64,000 nt of DNA from Gnetum montanum (GCA_015680685.1 MNCI01029508.1:1-64000); one strand, 5' to 3'; numbered from the stretch's first letter, positions 10,420-22,357 are shown. A program made the numbers and translations. Notes: generated by a model from the letters alone, not told the origin.

Positions 10420-11030
10420 TGTAATATCTTGCTTATCTGTTCTATATTGAAAAGAGAAATAGCTAGCTCTCTATCACACATTATTTCATGCTCAACTAGT
10501 ATTATAGACAAATGGATTAAAAATGTAATAGAAGCACATAAATCAATCCTCTAAAATTCTAATACATACAATAACTATACACAAAAAATTATGCTACTAA
10601 GCCACTACTAGCATAAATATCATCATAACGATCAAAGTACATCACAAGCTAACCATGTACACCCAACCTATATAGCCCTTTAAAGATATCCATCTAGAGA
10701 GCTAACATAGATATGTGCATGACACATATATACAAATGTACACTAGATTCATCATATTCAACATCATGACTCATGTCCTCTAAGCCAAAACTAATATCAA
10801 ACATATCCATCTCATGCATAAATACATATAACAAAATGGATAGAATCATAGCACTATGGTTACCAACACCTTCCTTAGGTCCTCAAACCTTCTAAGCTCT
10901 TGGCTTCATCACTTATAAACAAAGGTAATTAAATCACAAACTAAGTAGAATTCTTTACATGTCTCCTACCAATGTAGTTTGATGCTATGTTAGAGGTGAG
11001 GTGTGAGGTTTGTATTACTGGCATCAATGA
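10420..11030 (-). mobile_element. Probable 5' LTR, reverse strand (outer edge uncertain)
   Basis: Plus-strand TGTAATATC at 10420 is the reverse of an LTR end in GATATTACA, three bases from the primer site. The outer limit is guessed from sequence character only. No second copy of this LTR is in the window. Confidence 0.35.
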
Positions 11031-11835
11031 TCAATATGTAAAAAATACTTGCAAAACATACTAGTATTTACAATTTATAACATCCATACCTTAGATACCC
11101 TTTATCACTTGGTATTTTTGTGATTTGAACCCTTGATGCCTTATTTGCTAGTTTATGTATAAGCTTTATTAACCTTTTCTTTTGTGGGCTATGTGCCTTG
11201 CTATTTTCTTTTTAATGATCTTTTTAAATATATATTTTAATTTTTTATTTTAATTATAGTATTCTTAATATTTTTATATCTTTATCATTTTAGATTTAGC
11301 ATGTGCACACTAACCCTTTTTATTAGAGATTTAAGCTAGCAGGTGTCAGGCATTGGATGGATCATTGGAACACAAGGTACTACCTTACTATTGTTGGCAT
11401 ATTTTGGCATTGAATGGAATAGTTCTAATGTGTTTCTCAAATAGATCATCATGCATCATCTATTCTTAGGTCGATGTTGCTTATGCCAAGTTGTAGTATG
11501 ATGAGAAGTTGGTATGGATGCATGGCATGACATTTTCTAAGGAATAATTCTTGATTGTGACCAAGAAGGAGATGAAGAACTATTCTTGGGACACAAACAT
11601 AAATAGTTCATAGCTAGGCTTTAAGTTTTAACCTTGATGCACATTTTAGCCTCAAACATGGTCTTAGACATACATAGATGGTTTGTAGAATTTTAATGCA
11701 AAAGCCATTTTTTTGCCAAAAAGATAACTCTAATAGCTATTATGAGGTTACAAAACTAGTGAGCTCACATGGTGGTTTTAGGTAGATTAGATGTACATGG
11801 GAAGATGGAATGAGCATTTCAAGATGCACCACTAA
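11031..11835. other. No gene recognised
   Basis: AT-rich DNA with only short open frames. A stretch at about 11470-11600 gives a peptide with KLVWMHGMTFSKE in one frame, but I cannot place it in a family. Confidence 0.4.
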
Positions 11836-12100
11836 TGTGTTTTAGATGTCAAAAAACAAATCAAGTGAAAAAAAAAACAAGAACTGAAAAAACAAGCACA
11901 CACTGAACACATAGAATTTTTGTGGTTCAACAAGATCACTGCTCTAATTAATGGACACACTAGAGTTTCATTATATATTTTTCAGATTATAGTTATAAGA
12001 GAGTTTTGGAACATTACATAAATATGCATCAAGAAACTATTTGTAACCAAAATTGGCCCATGACCCAATTGTCTGGATGAATTGCCACATGAATTCAAAA
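11836..12100 (-). repeat. 3' LTR of the Copia element
   Basis: About 265 bp, aligning by eye with 15878-16140. A purine tract (minus strand CCAAGAGGGAGAT, 12101-12113) precedes it as the plus-strand primer. Confidence 0.7.
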
Positions 12101-12477
12101 ATCTCCCTCTTGGAGATTGATCTAAGAGAAAAAACTTCTTGCAATATTGCTTCTTCCATGTACACCTTCAACTCCTAGTGTGGTGCCTCCTCATCACTAA
12201 CCATGGAGGCTTACTAAGGTCATGCAGAGCCTCAACTTAGTAGTGGTGACCACCTTGGTCAACATGTTTGCAGGGTTCTTTGACCTAGGAATCTTCCTTA
12301 GTAGTAATGTCCCATCATCTATCAACCCATAGACATGATGATACCTCAACTAAATGTGTTTAGATCTGGAATGAAAAACTGGATCTCTAGCTAGATGTAT
12401 GACACTCTGACTATCACTAAAAAGGTCATTTCTATCCTATGTCTTATCCAACTCTCTTAGAAGATCCTTCAACCAAT

Positions 12478-12830
12478 TCATCTGATTTCTAGCTCTGTGG
12501 TTGAGAGAGAAATGCTCTTCTGAAGTCGAGACATCCAACTCACAATAGTACTATCCACAGTGAAAATATAACTAGTGGTGCTCTTCCTGCTATCTAAATA
12601 ACCTCCCAAATCTACATAAGAAAAGCCTTGCAGAGTAATGCTACTTCTTTTAAAACAAAGTGTCATACTTGAAGTTCCTTTCAGATAACTTAGGAGCCAC
12701 TTTATAGCTTCCCAATGCTCTCTTCCTAGATTAGACATGAACCTACTAACAATTCCCAATGCACGCACTATGTCAAGTCTAGTACTTATCATAGCATACA
12801 TAAAACTTCCAAATAAAAGGAAGAGAAAAT
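12478..12830 (-). pseudogene. Copia RNase H, C-terminal pol
   Basis: The minus strand reads GSFMYAMISTRLDIVRALG, the RT/RNase H boundary of Copia, then LGREHWEAIKWLLSYLKGTS, then YVDLGGYLDSRKSTTSYIF, and ends with ISLSTTELE. The catalytic Asp block normally has a D.D.AG pattern. Here YVDLGGYLD keeps the aspartates but the surroundings have changed. RNase H would remove genomic RNA during reverse transcription. The frame is open from here into the minisatellite, which is probably accidental. Confidence 0.8.
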
Positions 12831-12837
12831 AGTGTCC

Positions 12838-13086
12838 CTTCAACTTCTGTAATGGTTGACCTTTCAACTTTTGTAATGGTCGACCCTTCAACTTTTGTAA
12901 TGGCCAACCCTTCAATTTTCGTAATGACTGACCCTTCAACTTTTGTAATGGTTGATACTTTAACTTCTGTAATGGTCGACCTTTCAACTTCTGTAACAAC
13001 CAACCCTTCAACTTCTATAATGGTTAACACTTCAACTTCTATAATGTTCAACCCTTCAACTTCTGTAACGGTTGACTCTTCAACTT
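12838..13086 (-). repeat. 24-bp minisatellite inside Copia pol
   Basis: About ten imperfect copies of a 24-bp unit (plus-strand core CTTCAACTTCTGTAATGGT) run head to tail. The unit is a multiple of three, so both strands stay open, giving repeating KLKG.PLQ on the minus strand. Flanking pol sequences show that roughly the middle of the RT is missing exactly here. Confidence 0.9.
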
Positions 13087-13574
13087 CCAAGGAATATAAA
13101 GGAACGACAAAAACCAAAAAATAGAATTAAGGTTACCATGCAAGAAAGTAGTTTTGACATATAACTGCTCTAGATGCAAATCATCAATAGCCAAAATACT
13201 CAGCACTAATCTAATGGTAGTCAACTTTCTATAGGAGAGAAAATCTCTGTGTAGTCAAATCCTCTTTTCTGTTGAAAACCCTTACCTACTAACCTTGCCA
13301 TGTATCTTTTGTTGCCATCATGTTCTTCCTTGATCCTGTACACCCACTTATTCTACAATGCCCTCTTTCCTTCTAGAAAATTAGTCAGTGTCCATGTTAT
13401 ATTCTTATGGAGTAACTTCATCTCATTCCTCATAGCTAACTCCCACTTAACATGATTTGTCACTTGCATTGCTTCATCAAAATTTTCTAGTTCCCCAACA
13501 TTAGTCAAAAGTAAATAATGTAATGAGAGAGAGTACCTATCTCTGGGCTTTGGTGTTCTAGGAAACCTTCTCAA
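13087..13574 (-). pseudogene. Copia reverse transcriptase, N-terminal part only
   Basis: The minus strand carries VKWELAMRNEMKLLHKNITW and, after stops, KWVYRIKEEHDGNKRYMARL, GFDYTEIFSPI and a final LYVKTTFLHGN. These are RT motifs from the start of the domain up to the 'VKTAFLHG' block. The YVDD catalytic box and the rest of the palm are absent. The sequence then enters the minisatellite at 13086. The polymerase cannot have worked in this form. Confidence 0.8.
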
Positions 13575-13699
13575 TTGAGCCTTTGGTATAAATATTTATG
13601 ACTTAACTTCAACTTCATCTTTAGCTATCCTATTTTCAGGATTTTCTTGAATCCTTCTAGCTACATCCCTCTCAAATATCTCTTCCAATTCAACCTTCT

Positions 13700-14277
13700 C
13701 ACTTTCCTTTTCCTACTTTCCCACACTGTTAGATTCTGATTTGGACTTGTCCTTGTATACCACATGTACATTAAAAGTGACATCCCTATTCCTTATAATT
13801 TCTCTATTTTGATCATCCCAAAAAAAAACCAAAATCATCAAAACCATAACCAATAAAATAACATGTCTTGGCTTTAAGGTCAAGTTTATCTTGGACATTA
13901 GAATCTAAGTGCACATATGATACATAACTAAAAAATTTTAAATGTGAAATGTTTACTACCTTTCCTAACCATTCCTCCTCAGGTATCTTAAAGTTTAGTG
14001 GAACTAAAGGTCCTTGATTTATGAGATTGGCTATTGTGTTGATTGCATCTACCTGAAACATCTTTGGTAGTCTAGCAGATATCCTCATGCTTCTAGCTCT
14101 CTCATTCAATGTCCCGATCATTCTCTCAACAACACCATTCTGCTCTAGTGTTCTAGGAACCGTCTCAATCATTCTAATCCCATTCTCAAAACAAAAGGCC
14201 TTGAACTCTAAACCATCATACTCCCCTCCATTATCGGACCTCAAACACTTGACCTTTAAACCAGTTTGGTTTTCCAC
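13700..14277 (-). pseudogene. Copia integrase core
   Basis: The minus-strand frame 14277-13813 carries LKVKCLRSDNGGEYDGLEF (second catalytic Asp in SDNGGEY) and TLEQNGVVERMIGTLNERAR (catalytic Glu in NGVVER). VPRT in place of the usual PYTPQ is a decay sign. It continues to the linker LKAKTCYFIGY typical before RT. The enzyme would insert cDNA into the host chromosome. Confidence 0.85.
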
Positions 14278-14363
14278 TTCTGCCTTCTACATTTTAAATG
14301 TAGAAAATACATTAGATTTATTTTTAAGAAAATAAACCCATACCTTTCTTGTGGAATTTTCAA

Positions 14364-14576
14364 TTAATGTGACATAATAGCATGAGCCACCAAGGAACTC
14401 ACTAGGGCTAGACCCCATACATCTGTATGTACCAGTTCCAACTTCTCGATCTTTGATGTTCTTCCAGATTTTGAAAAACTGACTCTTTTATGCTTCCCAT
14501 AAACACATCCTTCACATAAAAGAACATTAACATACTTCAAGTCCAGTAATCTCCCCCATGAGACTAGCAACTTCAT
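14364..14576 (-). pseudogene. Copia GAG-pre-integrase domain
   Basis: The minus strand reads VLLCEGCVYGKHKRVSFSKS and KLELVHTDVWGLA. The C..C pair of the zinc-binding region and the first integrase Asp (HTDVWG) are visible. It is separated from the integrase core by a frameshift near 14280-14360. Confidence 0.8.
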
Positions 14577-14759
14577 TTCCTTTCACTCATGTAACCCAAC
14601 CTCCAATGCCACAACGTTGACATTGATTTTGAATCAACCATTGACACTATGTCTTTTATTTCTGAAGTCATGTACAATATTCCCACCTTATTTCCCTAAG
14701 CAATGATCATATTTTCTTTAATTATTTTCTAGGATCCACCTCCAAATACTGTACTATAC

Positions 14760-15140
14760 CCTTCAACATCTATCTAACCCATAGAAATAAGATTTTTCTT
14801 TAAACCTGGAACATGTCTAACATTCTGTAACTTCAGTTGCTTCCTGTGGATAGTCTTTATATAAACATCATCTTTCTCCACAATGTTCAATGGCTCATCA
14901 TCTGCAAGATAAACCTTTCCAAAATTCTAAGCAACATAGTTATTAAATAGTTCTTCAGAAGGAGTAGAGTGAAATGATGCACCTAAATCAAGAATCCAAG
15001 ATTCAAGACCACTATCTACACAACAAACTAGGGCATCAGTAATTTCTTTAGCAGCTGCATTCATTGAATCATTATGTTGATTTTTTTCCTTTGGTTCCAT
15101 GCACTATTTTTTGAGGTGACCTTTTTTATCATAATTCGAA
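14760..15140 (-). pseudogene. Copia protease and zinc-knuckle remnant
   Basis: The minus-strand reading includes SWILDLGASFHSTPSEELF, where the protease active site D-S-G has become D-L-G, and LQNVRHVPGLKKNLIS, a block shared by Copia polyproteins. Upstream, near 15100-15140, NYDKKGHLKK and a stop before Cys mark a ruined zinc knuckle. Confidence 0.75.
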
Positions 15141-15299
15141 TAGGTGACATTCTTGTAATCCTTGGGTTGACTTCTTTCCTTAGACTTTGGTTTTCCATGG
15201 TTGTGATTCTATCCCCATTAAAGACTTCTACCTCTACCTTTATTAATCAAGGCAGAATCCGAAGATTCACCTAACTCCCTTCTACATATATTCTCACTG

Positions 15300-15860
15300 A
15301 CAATTAGATCTCGAACTCTAGACAACTTTAGTTTTTGATCTCTTATTGAACTACTAACTGTAATCACCATTGTAGACTAGCTATTAGGTAGTGATGATAA
15401 TAAGATCAATGTTTTGATCTCATCATCAAAGTTGATTTCCATAGAACTCAACTAACTTGTGATCACATTGAACTCATTAATGTGATCTATAATCAATGCA
15501 TCTTCAGATATCCTTAGATTGAATAATCAACACATCAGATATACTTTGTTTGAGATAGATGGCTTCTCGTACATATCTAATAAGGCCTTCATCAAACATT
15601 GAGTAGTCTTTTGATTGATGGTATGGAATACAACATTCTATGATAACATCAAACAAACCAACCCAAGAGCCTGGAGATTTAACAATTTCCAATCCTCTTT
15701 GCTTATATGATTTGGCTTTTTCCCCAACAAAAATTTTGTAACTTCTTTTGGTACAAATAATATTCGATTTGCATCCTCTAAAACTCAAAGTCTATCCTAT
15801 CAAACTTGTCGATCGTGACTTTCCCGTCCTTGGATTCCATTGTTGCCACTGATCCTTTGC
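15300..15860 (-). pseudogene. Copia gag remnant
   Basis: The minus strand begins with SKDGKVTIDKFDRIDFEF near 15840, then MQIEYYLYQKKLQNF. This matches the start of Copia gag of the kind with 'KFDG.NF..W...M...L'. Stops and shifts follow immediately and the rest is unreadable. Confidence 0.7.
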
Positions 15861-15877
15861 AAACTGGGCTTTGATAG

Positions 15878-16140
15878 TAGTTTTCTAGGAAACGAATCAA
15901 TCGAAAAAAATAAGAACAAGGAAAAAAAGCACACATAGAACCACAAAATTTTCGTGGTTTAGCAAGATCACCTCTCTAATTCACAGCAGCATTAGAGTTC
16001 ATTATATATATTATATATTTTGTAGATTAGAGTTACAAGAGAGTTTCAGAACATTACATAAATATGCATTAAGAAACCATCTGTAACCAAAACTTTCCCA
16101 TGATCCAATAATCCGGATTAGTTGCCACATGACTCCAACA
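15878..16140 (-). repeat. 5' LTR of the Copia element
   Basis: About 263 bp starting TGTTGGAGTCATG on the minus strand. A degenerate ACTATCAAAGCCC primer-site remnant lies just inside at 15867-15878. Confidence 0.7.
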
Positions 16141-16771
16141 TTAGAATGGTTCCATCTCAAGGAAAGTGCATGTTTGATTTTCAAGGATTGTAGATCTTAG
16201 GATATGCCTATAAATAGAAGCAAGATTTGAATATTTCCTACAAACCTAAGAATGTGTATTTGAATCATCCCATGATGAGGTCTAGGTATCCACACAATAC
16301 ATATGATAGAGTTCCTATGCATCTTTTACCTTTATTATTGTAGTTGCGAATAGCAAGGCACTACCTAAAGCTTGCAGTCATAAAGACCTAAGACTAATCT
16401 AGCAAGGCTCGTCCCCAGTGCGCAAAGACATACCAACTTACATAGTGCACATAATAAAATTTTATTCATGTACCTTGTGGTTGGTTTAGCTCAGCACAAG
16501 GTTTTGGTGGGAATGGTAGAAGGTGTAGCAGTGGGGGTCAAGCCTGTGAGGTATGTGGCATGGTGGCAATGGACAGTCAGTGGTACAAATCATGAACATG
16601 AAAACCTACTACATTATCATGGCCATTTTGGCTCAAGCGAAGATTTTCAAGCAGGCTGAATCCCTACTGGAATCTTTCGCGTGGAATGAAAAAATGAATG
16701 AATGCTTGTTTGCTTCAGTTTTCATTGAATTTCTAGACAATAAGTTCCCATGTAATTATGGTAATAATTGA
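16141..16771 (+). other. LTR-like remnant and unassigned short frames
   Basis: TATAAATA at 16209-16216 and the following 250 bp look like part of an LTR, but no partner exists in the window. Beyond it, overlapping frames at 16468-16659 and 16553-16771 give AILAQAKIFKQAESLLES, which faintly resembles a pentatricopeptide (PPR) helix pair. One repeat-like stretch is not enough to call it. Confidence 0.25.
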
Positions 16772-18848
16772 ATCAAGGATGCTGTCTTTGTACTATACAT
16801 TGTATGAACTATGAGCACTACCTACGACCTTGCCTAGGATGCTATTGTGGCTCTTACTCTGCATCTTGTCAGCCATGAGTCCCGACCCCAGTATAGCACC
16901 TACACACTAAAAACCATGTGTATGATGCCCAGGACTTCATCAATACTTACATCAGTGGTAACTGCAAATGAACATAGCACATTTGCTACCTATCGTTGCC
17001 AACGCACAAGCTCATGCTCATGACTACTACATCATGACTTGGATAACCTGCATGTGGCTGGTCTCGGTAGTTGTTACATAATGCTTAGCGTGTTGTTTAT
17101 TTATATTTTTTTAAAAGGGGGGTTTACATTTTAAAAAGAAGGGATTCATGAACATTTATTTAATATTACTTTATTTTTTATGGAAATTAAAACTTCCCAT
17201 GGAAGTTGTAACTTCCTATGGTAGAATGACTAAATCTCCATGATATTTTTAACTAAGAAGACACTTGCCAACCTTGGCTTAAATTTCTCATAACTTCCTA
17301 TAAAAGTTATAACTTCTTATGGTGGTTATGAATTAATACCCCTAGATATTTGTAACCCAACTTAATCCCTTATGATGTATGTAACTACCCAAAGCTACTA
17401 TAAAAAGAGCTTGATGGGTTGAAGAGGAGGAAGGGGGATTTTGGTGGGAGATCAAGAAAAAAGATATTGAAGATTGTAAGATGGCTTGCTAATCCATCAA
17501 TTCAGCTACTTTGTTTAAATCTTGTGAGTTCTTTTCTTCTCATATTGTCTTAGTTGCTTAGCTAATGGTTTAGATAGTATCATGCTTGGCATTTAATTTT
17601 AGGATTTTTTGATTGCTCTTATAGCTTTTCTTTTTCTTTTTTTTTTTGCACAATACTAAACTTCTATTAGGTTTTCCATATAAGAGTTTATGTTATCTTA
17701 GAAAAGCATCTTGAGCAATTTAATAGTAATGTCTTATAGAAATTGCCTATTTGAGTCTAGAGGATCTTGAAAATATTTGATACTTTGACTTTATTGAAAT
17801 AACTTCATTTTTTTAAAAGTTTATTACCTTGGAATTTTAATCTTGAAATTGTCAAATTTTTGTGATAGCTCGATTGTTTGCAATTCTTGACAACTATTAA
17901 CTAGCTAAATAAAAGCTTGTACTTTGTCATTTACAAAGAATTTAATAAGAGTGTATTTTACAAAATTGTTTGTTGGGCTCAAAGGGTTTGGATAATTTGT
18001 AATACTTAGATTGAACTGAAATAGCTTTATTGCAAAGTGTTTCATCATGTTCAATTTATTTTGTTTAAACATTTGAGATTCACAAAAATATGCTTTCTTT
18101 TCTTTTCTCTTTCTAAATCTTTTGAATTTTGCTATATTTCTAGTTTTCTTGTGGAACTTTCTCTTTGGGGGAAATTAAGAGTAGATTTTAGTAAAATTGT
18201 GCTTAGGCATTTTTGTGAAATTTTATTTGTTTCAAGTAATGTACTATAGGGACTATAGAGACTAAGTGACTTATCTTTAATGACTCATAGTGTTTGATAA
18301 GGTTAGCTGAATTTTTATTACAATAGCCAATTACAGTTTCATATACCAACCCCACCATTTCAACATTCACAATAGCAAACACACATGTACGCTTAGCTTA
18401 CTCTATAACCACTGAGTTTATTTGGGGGTATCTAGGCCTTGGTATTGCTAGAGACTAACAAGCACCTAAACCTTGTTCAATGGAACACCTTCATTTCTTA
18501 TGACTCCAGTTACAAGATAGAAGGCCAAATGTTGGTGGTCCTAAATAATTGCCAAAAGTTTTGTTTTGGGATGTTGAAACCTAAAATAATGATATGTAGA
18601 TACACCGCAAGATATATAGTCCAATTGGAACATTAGAACTTAACATTACCTAGCAGAATTGAATCTGTAACCTATAGATTCTAAATCTAGAGTCTTCCTA
18701 TTAGGATAACATCTCATTGTTTGGATACTTCATATTCTTGATGAAATAATATTTTACATTTTTTTGTTTTTAATTTATTTTTATATTATGTTTTAAAGGA
18801 TTTCATCATAGCCCTTTTGTTAGTCATGCTTTTGATATTATATGTTGT
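16772..18848. other. No gene; palindromes before a TATA-like box
   Basis: No coding segment was recognised. At 17185-17345 short palindromic units around AACTTCCCATGGAAGTT and AACTTCCTATAAAAGTT recur, and ACTATAAAAAGAGC follows at about 17398. This may be the U3 part of an old LTR. The rest is T-rich and decayed. Confidence 0.4.
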
Positions 18849-18865
18849 TATTAGCTTGGGCTTAG

Positions 18866-19021
18866 TCATAACAATGATGTGTTAGCCTAGTGGTAAGGGT
18901 CTTGCCCTAGTAACCCAAGGTTACATGTTTGATTCTATTAAGTAGCACTAAGTTATAAACTTCTATAAATCTTGGGATTTTTCTATGCTTCAATTATTTT
19001 GGGTTCCAAGATCCCCATAAC
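18866..19021 (+). mobile_element. tRNA-derived SINE, copy 2
   Basis: It has the same plan as the element at 979-1137: A-box-like TAGCCTAGTGGTAAGG at 18883, B-box-like TGTTTGATTCT near 18926, a shared body (CTTGGGAT, CTATGCTTCA, TTATTTTGGGTTC) and end ATCCCCATAA. Direct repeats flank it, TATTAGCTTGGGCTTAG (18849-18865) and TATTAGCTTACTCTTAG (19022-19038), with three mismatches in 17. The two copies are well diverged, so the family is old. Confidence 0.8.
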
Positions 19022-19038
19022 TATTAGCTTACTCTTAG

Positions 19039-21154
19039 GAGGTGTTTATTAGGATAGCACTTGGTACTAGTTCATGTTAGAAAAGGATTTAAAAATATCT
19101 TTAGAATTAGAATTTCTTTTATTTTTAGTTTTCATGAGATTACCCTTTTTGGATAACCATGCCAAACCCTTGAAAGCATATATACCTAGTAACTAATTTA
19201 TGAAAGATCATCCTATTTCATAGCTAATCTTTGGGAGATAGAGTTAGAGAGAAGACTTTCTTGAATTGGAGTAAGGTATAGATTTGTGCTTTCAACTAGG
19301 ACCTTGATAAGGCCTTAGTTTAAGATCTTATTTTAGGTTTTTCTTAGATTCCATTGTTGACCTATGGTTTTACCTAGGATTTAGAGCTTGTTTTGTAGAT
19401 TGAAGCCACATGAAGGTTTCTTGTAGCAGTGCTATCATTGTTAAATAGGGAAATTCTATGCTTTACTTTGTTTTAATGGGATTTGGTACTTATGTTCATG
19501 CACATACATTTTCGAAAAATTTTTGTTTGTTCAATAATTATTTGTTGATTTGTGTGGTTTATCACATTTAAATATTTTATTATTATTTTATGCATTTTGA
19601 CATGTTTTTCAGCTATATTTTATTCATGGGATGTTATTCAATATTTCAAAATGTTTGGTGTATTTCATTTTTGCCAGAGGTTTTAGCTATAGAACTATAA
19701 TTTTGAGCTGTTATTCATGTTTTTGATGCCCAAAATAGTTTTTGACATTGATGGGCTAGAAGGAAAATTTGTTTAACTTACCATCATACATCTTGAGAAT
19801 ACTTTCCCCATCCATCATAGCCTACATCGTGAGTCATGACATAAGGTACGATGAATTCTAGTGATGTTATTTGATTTGTCATTAAAAACTTATCAACTTT
19901 CATAAAGTGATCTCTAGTTTCAAGGCAATGAAAATAGGTGATAATGATGAAAAACATTATGTCTAGGGCTTTCCAAAATGTTTAAAAGTAAGAAAATAGT
20001 AATGAAGGATGTCTCTAGCATCTTAGGATACTAGAATGACCTAAGATCATAGATTTCCCTTTTGGCATTTTTCTATAATTTTTCAAATAATCATTAGTTC
20101 ATACTTTTCATCTTTGACCTTTTTTTTTTGGAATTTTAGAATCTTTATTTTGTTAATACCAATCTCAGTGTTAGACCTTTTAACTTCACTAAGTAATTTA
20201 GGTATGTTTTCCCATCATTGAGGGATTTGTTTTGTTAATTGGTTATTATATTTAGTTTTTTGATCATTTGACTTTAGATTTATATTTTGAGTTAGCAAAA
20301 CTAACAATCTTTGTAGTGACTACAACACTAATCAGGTTGTAGTGAGTTGGATGCTTATTTGGTTAATTAGATCGGTAAGTATCATTATCTTTACAATGAA
20401 TATGCAACTAGTTAGGTTAGTAGTGAGGTGGATACTTATGTAGCTAGTCAAGTCGATAAGTGCTAATTATTCAAATTTTGATTTTGTTTACATTTATTAG
20501 ATGGTGATAGAATCTCTTTTTAGTTATTTGACTTTGGATATTAATTTGACTTCTATAAACAAAGAGTTAGCATCCAAAGTACAAACATGTAAAGATGATA
20601 TCAAATAACAAGATAATAACCAAATCATAACTTATTTGCTTATTTAACCACTTCATTTCATTCATTTTTTTCTTAGCAGTTCCCAAAATGAGCATCTCAT
20701 GTGTCAGAGGAAAGCCTACCATGCATGGGAAATTGCCATTATATTTTTAGAAAAGTATCATCTAATACGGTGTTGAATTTTTAGCAAGATTCATGCTCCA
20801 CCCTTTTATTGGTAGTTAAAAGGCATATCCATGGTCAATATTGAGAGAGTCAAAATAAAATAATAGTCTCACATGGAAGCCAACTTATAAACTGGTATTT
20901 GCTGGGTGACCATTTCTTTAATATAATACTATGGTTTTTAATGTATTCGGGATAATCATTGAGCTAAGTAGTCCTTTGTCACCGTGTCCTTGTTTTTTGG
21001 TTAACAATTATAGCTGCCACTCACTACACCAACCTATTGAGCTTAACCTGCTTCACCTACGCTACCATTACAAATAATTATATAATTTCTAATTGTTATG
21101 GGATTGGAACTTATTAATCATGGCTTGGTAACAACATGGAAGATGTTGGTACCA
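19039..21154. other. No gene seen
   Basis: AT-rich, stop-filled DNA. One diverged tandem duplication of about 80 bp lies at 20313-20466 (shared landmarks AGGTTGTAGTGAG, GGATGCTTAT, TCGGTAAGT versus AGGTTAGTAGTGAG, GGATACTTAT, TCGATAAGT). Confidence 0.45.
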
Positions 21155-21772
21155 ATAGTTTGGTTATTAATCATTTGATATCTGTTATTTATATGTCATA
21201 ATATATATATTTATATAGGCTAAAATACTGGACAACATTATTTCATTGCCCATGCACCAAGTGTTCAATTCCAAGAGCATCCTCTAGATACTAAATGTGC
21301 AAAGTCAGTAATTCTCAAATTTATTAATAGGTAGTTTAATTCAAAATAAAGTGTTTAATGGATCAATCTTGAAACATAATTTGTTTTTGCTTGTGTTGTT
21401 TGAGGTTCCAATGAGAAGAGAGTTATGAGGTCCAGCCCAGATCTGGAAAATGGTATGCACCACACAATTATTCTGATTCAGAGAATGATAAATTGAAGCA
21501 TAAACACAAGGATGTGGATGATTTCCCATTGTCAAGGTAATGTCCATAAAATCTACTAATTGAATAAATGAGTTTTCTTTCCTGACATTAAAACATTATT
21601 TTTCCTGTGTGGATATTAGCATCAATGTGTTTCTAAAATACCCTGATCCTAGAAGTTTACAGAATTTAATTAAAATAATTTTGCAAGTGTAACATTTTAG
21701 TACAAATGCTTCTCATTACATTGTAAATTATGTAGAAAAGAATGCAACTGATCAAAAAGAGGACACAAGGAC
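21155..21772 (+). pseudogene. Histone deacetylase copy 1, C-terminal exons
   Basis: Two exon remnants match the 3' end of class I RPD3-type histone deacetylases, nuclear enzymes that remove acetyl groups from histone lysines. The first (about 21219-21300) gives KILDNIISLP and, after a 1-bp deletion relative to copy 2, HAPSVQFQEHP, the conserved block near the end of the catalytic domain. The second (about 21427-21534) gives SDSENDKLKHKHKDVDDF, an acidic tail, and ends at a GT donor. Homologous DNA at 47060-47650 shows about 80% similarity by eye. The following intron is split by the LTR element at 21773. The catalytic exons are absent upstream. Confidence 0.7.
21768..21772. repeat. Target site duplication AGGAC
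   Basis: The same pentamer occurs at 35082-35086, directly outside the other end of the LTR element 21773-35081. Confidence 0.8.
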
Positions 21773-22355
21773 TATGAGAGATGTCCCAGAGTGGTGGTTC
21801 TCTTGGGCTCTCCCCATGGTTCGGGGGCCATGAAACACTGTGAGGCACCCTCGGGTGACTCTCAAGTGTTTGCGAACCCACCCTGGCTTGGTAGTACCAA
21901 GCTAGCAATAGGACACCCTCCTATTATAACTCTCTTCTAAGTCCTCTTCATTCCCCCTTCACCATGGAGAACTACATGGCCCTGATTCTACAGCGGTCAT
22001 AGATATGTAGGCAACTAAGACTGGATAGTTTTGGTATGGTTCCAGGCCACACCTTGTACTAGATCGTGAGGGATCTAGGGATGAGGCACCTTCCCTTGTA
22101 GGTGCATTGTTTCCCCTCCCACCAATGTTGTCTACAAGGTTGTGTGTGTGCTTGTTTGCATGGTCCTCATGTTTGAGTTGATTACCCTCCATGAGGTGCG
22201 TTGCCATATACGCTAAGAAGTTGTGGATTCTGCTTGCACTCACTCTTTAGTTGCTTGCTTGCTTGAGGTGTATTCCCCAGGTCTTGCATCCTAGATCCAT
22301 TGGATCTTAGAGAATTCCTTGGGGTGCCGGACAACGTCGAAGCAACGTTGTTACA
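21773..22355 (+). repeat. 5' LTR of the LARD-like element
   Basis: 583 bp ending GTTGTTACA. The second base is A where the 3' LTR has G (TGTGAGAG at 27523), a simple decay of the TG terminus. Confidence 0.85.
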
Positions 22356-22357
22356 GA

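Larger units (their letters stand above)
11836..16140 (-). mobile_element. Degenerate Copia retrotransposon
   Basis: Related short LTRs lie at both ends (11836-12100 and about 15878-16140), each with the landmarks CATGTGGCAA, TTTATGTAATGTTC and CCAC(G/A)AAAATT. On the minus strand the order is LTR, primer-site remnant (about 15867-15878), gag, zinc-knuckle remnant, protease, integrase, RT, RNase H, purine-rich tract (12101-12113) and LTR, which is Copia order. In-frame stops and shifts are frequent. Most of the RT is missing and a minisatellite occupies that place. No clear target duplication remains. Confidence 0.85.

Noticed and set aside
12852-13124. A secreted or structural repeat protein on the plus strand (repeating MV.PST.F)
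   Set aside because: It is the shadow of a 24-bp minisatellite inside a reverse-strand Copia pol. No start context or homology supports it.
16553-16771. A PPR protein gene
   Set aside because: Only one repeat-like stretch (AILAQAKIFKQAESLLES) is visible and neighbouring frames are broken, which is too little to call.
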